Translations under genes and position numbers: made by a program | Notes under the pieces: model-generated | Databases searched by the model: none | What the model saw: the letters and a program-made list of their open reading frames with translations, nothing else | What the model was told of the DNA's origin: nothing | Assembly: GCA_029937335.1 (NCBI GenBank) | Contig: JAPYQD010000006.1 | Coordinates: 1 to 5,587, forward strand | DNA length: 5,587 nucleotides | Source of the DNA: Gammaproteobacteria bacterium | GTDB taxonomy: Bacteria > Pseudomonadota > Gammaproteobacteria > PS1 > Pseudothioglobaceae | Reading direction: 5' to 3' | Shown here: positions 1 through 2,705 of the stretch, in pieces | How the letters are laid out: every line of letters starts with the position of its first letter | Position numbering within the stretch: position 1 is the first letter of the stretch

Positions 1-503
1 ATGATGATGCAGCTGGTACAGTGGTAACACTAGAAGGCACAATCCGTAAATGTTATACTGAGCAAACTGGTAAGAAGATGGGCCCGATGAAAGGTAAAGT
101 TGCCCGAATCAGTGCTTGGATTTCTGATCAAGCAGCCGGTGAAAAGATCAACGTAAAAGTTGAATCTGATGGCGCAAAAGCAGCGTATGAAAGAGGAAAG
201 AATACTTTCTATGCGAAGCGTGGCCAGTTCAATATGTCATGTGCAGATTGCCATGTATATGGTGCCGGTAAAAAAGCCAGAGCTGATATCTTATCACCAG
301 CGCTAGGTCACACAACACACGTGCCAATGTATCGTGCGAAGTGGGGCGGAATTGGAACATTACATCGTCGTTACGGTGGTTGTTACAAGAACATGCGTGC
401 TAAGCCTTTAATGGCACAAAGCCCAGAATATCGTGATATGGAGTTCTTCCATCAAGCGATGAGTAATGGCCTTGAGATCAGTGCTGATCGTTACAGAAAA
501 TAG
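1..503 (+). CDS. soxA: SoxA, L-cysteine S-thiosulfotransferase / sulfur-oxidation c-type cytochrome (C-terminal part, 5' end outside window)
   Basis: SoxA is the catalytic subunit of the periplasmic SoxAX cytochrome, which oxidatively couples thiosulfate to the carrier cysteine of SoxYZ, the first step of Sox thiosulfate oxidation. The reading frame is open from base 3 to the TAG at 501-503, giving 166 residues. Full SoxA is roughly 270-290 residues, so the signal peptide and N-terminal part lie upstream. The haem-binding motif CADCH is at 240-254. The conserved family stretch SPALGHTTHVP follows, then RRYGGCYKNMRAKP, whose cysteine (381-383) matches the active-site cysteine that ligates the haem and carries the persulfide in studied SoxA proteins. 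The MSNGLEI segment near the C-terminus is also typical. Only one CxxCH is visible; the upstream KCYTE region (about 54-65) suggests a mono-haem variant with cysteines in place of the first haem, but this cannot be settled without the missing N-terminus. soxK follows six bases after the stop. Confidence 0.95.
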   Translation, partial: DDAAGTVVTLEGTIRKCYTEQTGKKMGPMKGKVARISAWISDQAAGEKINVKVESDGAKAAYERGKNTFYAKRGQFNMSCADCHVYGAGKKARADILSPALGHTTHVPMYRAKWGGIGTLHRRYGGCYKNMRAKPLMAQSPEYRDMEFFHQAMSNGLEISADRYRK

Positions 504-507
504 GAGA
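502..507 (+). promoter_or_regulatory. Ribosome binding site of soxK, overlapping the soxA stop codon
   Basis: AGGAGA overlaps the last two bases of the soxA TAG stop. The core AGGAG ends 3 bases before the ATG at 510 and 6 bases before the ATG at 513, so the second ATG has the more usual spacing. The overlap with the soxA stop suggests that terminating ribosomes can re-initiate on soxK, i.e. translational coupling (inference). Confidence 0.7.
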
Positions 508-512
508 ATATG

Positions 513-833
513 ATGAAAAAATTATTATTAACTATCTTAACTGTATTTGCATTTTCAGCGCAAGCTGGCTATCTAGATAGTGCTCATAACTGGAATACAG
601 GTTCGTCTGATCCGTTTAAAGCAGCAATTACTGCTGCAGAAACTGACTATGCAACAGCATTGGCGGCTTCTATGGCGTGGCGTGATACTGGCAAGATGAT
701 TAAAGAAGCACACAAGCTTCAAGCGTCAGGTGATACTGCTGCTGCACTTGCAGTAGCTAAAGCCGCTCACAACCAAGCAGTTAATGCGTTATCGCAAGCT
801 GCCGTTGCGGGTTCTGCTGGTCCTAGATTCTAG
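513..833 (+). CDS. soxK: SoxXA-binding protein SoxK (SAXB-like), small periplasmic protein
   Basis: This small secreted protein of about 106 residues resembles the SoxXA-binding proteins (SAXB/SoxK), described in Chlorobaculum tepidum as binding SoxAX and raising its activity. An N-terminal signal peptide is clear: two lysines, a hydrophobic core of Leu/Ile/Thr/Val/Phe, and a likely cleavage after AQA (about residue 18), leaving a mature start GYLDSAHNW. The mature part is about 88 residues, rich in alanine and predicted helical, with two matching alanine-rich helices (KAAITAAETDYATALAAS and the AAALAVAKAAHNQAVNALSQAA region). It has no cysteine and no haem motif, so it is not SoxX. Two start codons are adjacent (510 and 513); 513 is chosen for its better spacing from AGGAG. 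The gene ends with tandem in-frame stops, TAG then TAA. Its place directly after soxA and before a strong terminator marks it as the last gene of the sox operon. Assignment rests on position, size and sequence resemblance recalled from memory. Confidence 0.82.
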   Translation: MKKLLLTILTVFAFSAQAGYLDSAHNWNTGSSDPFKAAITAAETDYATALAASMAWRDTGKMIKEAHKLQASGDTAAALAVAKAAHNQAVNALSQAAVAGSAGPRF

Positions 834-851
834 TAATCTAAACAGTTAAAT

Positions 852-881
852 AAAAATACCCCTTAACTGGGGTATTTTTTT
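852..881 (+). terminator. Rho-independent terminator after soxK
   Basis: An 11-bp perfect stem is formed by AAAAATACCCC (852-862) and GGGGTATTTTT (869-879), with a six-base loop TTAACT. The stem runs into seven T (875-881). It lies 18 bases after the soxK stop and should end the sox transcript. The A-tract on the 5' side means it could also work in the other direction. Confidence 0.9.
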
Positions 882-926
882 GTCTGGTTTTTTTTTGGTT
901 ACTGTGTAGGTGAAGAAATCAAAGGC

Positions 927-960
927 AATAAAAAAGCGCCATATTTGGCGCTTTTTTATT
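927..960 (+). terminator. Second, symmetrical (bidirectional-type) hairpin terminator
   Basis: A perfect 14-bp stem is formed by AATAAAAAAGCGCC (927-940) and its exact complement at 947-960, around the loop ATATTT. The GC-rich core GCGCC/GGCGC is flanked by six A on one side and six T on the other, so it can terminate on either strand. It is the second hairpin within 110 bases of the end of soxK and acts as a back-up for the first. No minus-strand gene is seen that would need it. Confidence 0.88.
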
Positions 961-1168
961 TTTACACTCAACTCTCTCCTTGGAATGTTTGGTTAATGTT
1001 GCAGCGTTCACTATTTGAGGATTTATGAAACTTACGGTTTTTTTTATAACTCACCACAACATTAAGGCTTAAATTGTACCCCTAAATATGGTTCAAAAAT
1101 AATCGTTTTTTTTTTTTTGCAAATGGGCTCTAAGGTAAACTTTTAATATAAATTAAGGGAGGATTTTG
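961..1168. other. Non-coding spacer with a 13-T run
   Basis: With the two terminators, 834-1168 is a 335-base stretch without a convincing gene. After the second hairpin I see no long frame on either strand, no tRNA or other recognisable RNA, and no repeat matching the rest of the window. It holds an eight-T run near 1039-1046 and a 13-T run at 1106-1118. TTTTAATATAAATT at 1141-1154 could supply a -10 element for the next gene, but no -35 sits at the usual distance (the nearest candidate, TTGCAA at 1117-1122, is about 21 bases upstream of TAATAT). Confidence 0.6.
1155..1162 (+). promoter_or_regulatory. Strong ribosome binding site for the small gene at 1169
   Basis: AAGGGAGG is a near-ideal Shine-Dalgarno sequence. 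It ends 3 bases before an in-frame TTG (1166) and 6 bases before the in-frame GTG (1169), which favours the GTG as start. A strong site before an unusual start codon is the main support that the short frame is translated. Confidence 0.7.
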
Positions 1169-1366
1169 GTGAGAAAGAAAAAACATTTTGTCGAATACGC
1201 ACAAGCCAAAAAAATGGTAAATGACTTTGAACTCGCGGTTGAAACCAAATTGGATTACCAAATATCATATAAAGAAATTCACGCAGACCTTCCTTCAGAT
1301 CCCACAACAACTTATCAAGAAGAGTGGATTGGCTGGAATGTGTTTTTGGATAAAAAGTACGATTAA
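1169..1366 (+). CDS. Small 65-residue protein resembling a single 'integrase-repeat' unit; function unknown
   Basis: I do not recognise a named gene. The protein begins with a basic stretch (RKKKH), then HFVEYAQAKKMV, and ends with LPSDP (residues 41-45) followed by TYQEEWIGWNVFL (48-60). This order of Y..AK..V, LPS-P, Y..EW.GW..FL resembles a short repeat I recall from some bacterial phage-integrase-like proteins and from multi-repeat proteins in bacteria and algae. The resemblance is from memory, not a search, and no catalytic integrase residues are present. The start is GTG at 1169 by spacing from AAGGGAGG; a TTG at 1166 would add one residue. It has no signal peptide or membrane segment. 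It stands alone: 335 bases from soxK and 253 bases from the psiE-like gene, both spacers AT-rich, and no clear terminator follows. It could be a one-repeat stand-alone protein or the remnant of a longer gene. Confidence 0.6.
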   Translation: MRKKKHFVEYAQAKKMVNDFELAVETKLDYQISYKEIHADLPSDPTTTYQEEWIGWNVFLDKKYD

Positions 1367-1392
1367 ATATCCGTCATTTTAATAATTTCCGA

Positions 1393-1434
1393 AGTTTTTT
1401 ATAAAGTCCTTAGTTTTATGCAGTTTTTTATAAA
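1393..1434. repeat. Short direct repeat in the spacer after the 65-residue gene
   Basis: AGTTTTTTATAAA occurs at 1393-1405 and again at 1422-1434, 29 bases apart. The second copy runs into more A, forming a near-palindrome (GTTTTTT-AT-AAAAAAAC, 1423-1439). The rest of the spacer 1367-1619 is AT-rich with no gene; GCCAAT (1460-1465) and ATTGGC (1490-1495) form only a six-base inverted repeat with a 24-base loop. Such AT-rich repeats may be chance in this composition. Confidence 0.35.
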
Positions 1435-1562
1435 AAAACCTTAAAAACCGCATGTTTTGGCCAATTAATCATGATTTTTGAGTGTTATTATTGGCTTAAG
1501 GCGGGTATTAGCATTATTTGCTAAATTTTAAAGTGTAAAAAGTTACATAGTTAGGTAATATT

Positions 1563-1571
1563 TTGTCATAA
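1563..1571 (+). promoter_or_regulatory. Possible -35 element or single Pho-box-like half-site upstream of the psiE-like gene
   Basis: TTGTCATAA lies about 50 bases before the start codon of the PsiE-family gene. TTGTCA matches five of six bases of a sigma-70 -35; the best -10 partner, TACATT at 1588-1593, gives a long 19-base spacer. TTGTCAT also matches six of seven bases of the enterobacterial Pho-box half-site CTGTCAT, but I find no second good half-site 11 bases away. PhoB control is therefore suggested only by gene identity and is weak. Confidence 0.25.
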
Positions 1572-1619
1572 TTGTTAGTTAAATCATTACATTAAGTAAA
1601 CAAAGGGGAGAGTAAGTGC

Positions 1620-2051
1620 ATGTTTAGTGAAGGCGTAAAAAATAAAATTGATCAATTTGGTGATTTCTTAATTGAAGTGTTTCATTTGTTGGGCTTGTTT
1701 GTGATTGGCGCCACGGTAGCTTGGTCTGCGGTTAGTGAATATTTACTGATTATGCAGCATGAGTCAGGCTTCGCTTCGCTTAAAGATATTTTATTACTGT
1801 TTATTTATTTAGAGCTCGGTGCGATGATCGGTATTTATTTTAAAACCCACCGCTTACCCGTGATATTTTTAATTTTTATTGCCATTACCGCGATTACAAG
1901 ATTTATGGTGATTGACATGAAGTCCTTAGTGGCCAATGATAGCTTTAATTTAATTATTATGGTTGCTTCTATTTTGATCCTGACTATTGCGGCAGGTATT
2001 TTAAGATTTACTGAAAAAAAATATGACACTTCAAATGAGTGTTGTACTTAA
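1620..2051 (+). CDS. psiE: PsiE-family (phosphate-starvation-inducible) inner-membrane protein
   Basis: At 143 residues it is close to Escherichia coli PsiE (about 136). PsiE is a small inner-membrane protein induced by phosphate starvation in E. coli; its biochemical role is unknown. Four hydrophobic segments are visible at about residues 17-39, 55-74, 80-99 and 109-128, with short polar ends. The most family-like part runs from LFIYLELGAMIGIYF (59-73) through FIAITAITRFMVIDMKS (86-102), which lines up with the E. coli segment containing YFEF.ALI.KYF and YIGITAIVRLIIVDHKS. The conserved arginine and aspartate of TR..VID are therefore kept. The ATG at 1620 is preceded by AAAGGGGAGAG (1602-1612), a strong ribosome binding site with AGGGGAG ending 9 bases upstream. 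The tail (TEKKYDTSNECCT) ends in two adjacent cysteines, which I do not recall from E. coli PsiE. The Met-rich gene follows 25 bases later without a terminator, so both are probably one transcript. Confidence 0.85.
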   Translation: MFSEGVKNKIDQFGDFLIEVFHLLGLFVIGATVAWSAVSEYLLIMQHESGFASLKDILLLFIYLELGAMIGIYFKTHRLPVIFLIFIAITAITRFMVIDMKSLVANDSFNLIIMVASILILTIAAGILRFTEKKYDTSNECCT

Positions 2052-2076
2052 CTAATCAATATTAGGAGAGATAAAA

Positions 2077-2544
2077 ATGAATGTTGCAATTAAAGTAGGG
2101 GCATTATTAGTTGGCGGTTATGCTGCTTACGGCATGGGCTCTTTTATGTATAACATGGGTAATGACATGACTGACATGACTCAATCAGTTGGGCGCATGA
2201 CGAACGATGTTCATTCCATGGCTCAAGACATGAATGGCATGGCACGTAATATGATGCAAATGGCACAAAGCATGGTTGATGGTCAAAAGAAAATGGGTGA
2301 TGATTTTGCTAATGTGGCTAGAGACATGAATGTAATGACTCGTTCCATGATATCGATGAGTAGAGACATGAACGGTCTTGGATCGCATATTTCTAACATG
2401 AATACCAATATTAAAGAAATGAACGGTTCTATGGCACGTATGAGTGGTGACATGTCAACGATGAATAATTCGATGTCAGGTATGCGCTATGATATTAATA
2501 AATTTACCAAACCTGAAAATATTATGATGCCTTGGATGCGTTAA
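2077..2544 (+). CDS. Membrane-anchored methionine-rich heptad-repeat (coiled-coil-like) protein of unknown function
   Basis: I do not recognise this 155-residue protein. It begins with a hydrophobic segment (about residues 3-19: VAIKVGALLVGGYAAYG), likely an uncleaved membrane anchor. The rest is polar and remarkably rich in methionine: 31 of 155 residues. The methionines are not random. From 20 to 66 they fall at 20, 24, 27, 31, 34, 41, 48, 52, 55, 59, 62, 66, with Val at 38 and 45 filling the gaps. From 73 to 140 core positions alternate by 4 and 3 (73, 77, 80, 84, 87, 91, 94, 98, 101, 105, 108, 112, 115, 119, 122, 126, 129, 133, 136, 140), occupied by Met or by Phe, Val, Leu, Ile. This is a heptad pattern with a one-residue register change around VDGQKK (67-72). 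Related units such as DMNGMARNM, DMNVMTRSM and EMNGSMARM recur. It has no cysteine and only two histidines. The start has AGGAG (2064-2068) at 8 bases. It could be a membrane-tethered coiled coil, or a Met-based metal (copper/silver) binder; the sequence does not decide. Confidence 0.88.
   Translation: MNVAIKVGALLVGGYAAYGMGSFMYNMGNDMTDMTQSVGRMTNDVHSMAQDMNGMARNMMQMAQSMVDGQKKMGDDFANVARDMNVMTRSMISMSRDMNGLGSHISNMNTNIKEMNGSMARMSGDMSTMNNSMSGMRYDINKFTKPENIMMPWMR
2319..2372 (+). repeat. Nucleotide-level repeat inside the Met-rich gene
   Basis: TAGAGACATGAA occurs at 2319-2330 and exactly again at 2361-2372, an offset of 42 bases (14 codons, two heptads). Both copies encode RDMN in the same frame. 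Similar GACATGAA or GAAATGAA words occur at about 2227 and 2417. This supports growth of the coding region by duplication of a two-heptad unit, with later divergence. Confidence 0.65.
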
Positions 2545-2564
2545 GACAGATTTAATTTTTTTTT

Positions 2565-2590
2565 AAAACCGCCTTAAAGGGCGGTTTTTT
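2565..2590 (+). terminator. Rho-independent terminator after the Met-rich gene
   Basis: AAAACCGCC (2565-2573) pairs perfectly with GGCGGTTTT (2580-2588) around the loop TTAAAG, and six T follow the GC core (2585-2590). It lies about 20 bases after the stop codon and should close the psiE-like/Met-rich transcript before dnaE. Confidence 0.9.
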
Positions 2591-2642
2591 ATTGGCTAAA
2601 TTTTTTAATTATTTTTAATTTAAAAATATAAATAATCCGTAA

Positions 2643-2671
2643 TTTTCAAGTTGTAAAATGAAGCGTATTAT
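2643..2671 (+). promoter_or_regulatory. Candidate sigma-70 promoter for dnaE
   Basis: TTTTCA (2643-2648, four of six to TTGACA) and TATTAT (2666-2671, five of six to TATAAT) are separated by 17 bases, ideal spacing. They sit after the terminator of the preceding operon and about 35 bases before the dnaE ATG. In DNA this AT-rich such matches arise easily by chance, so this is a candidate only. Confidence 0.4.
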
Positions 2672-2705
2672 GCGAATTTTTTTAGTAATTTCTTAGTGTT
2701 GTTTA

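Noticed and set aside
1025..1072. Tiny frame MKLTVFFITHHNIKA after GAGG
   Set aside because: Only 15 codons and including an eight-T run. A weak GAGG precedes it, but there is no attenuator structure or repeated regulatory codons, so a leader peptide is not supported.
1460..1495. Inverted repeat GCCAAT...ATTGGC as a terminator or operator
   Set aside because: Only six paired bases with a 24-base loop and no T-run directly after it; expected by chance in such AT-rich sequence.
1835..2029. Minus-strand open frame
   Set aside because: It overlaps the PsiE-family gene completely, has low-complexity Ile/Lys composition from AT-rich DNA, and no family resemblance.
2185..2388. Histidine-rich open frame on the minus strand
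   Set aside because: It lies wholly inside the Met-rich gene. Its histidines are simply CAT, the complement of the many ATG codons, so it is a shadow with no start signal of its own.
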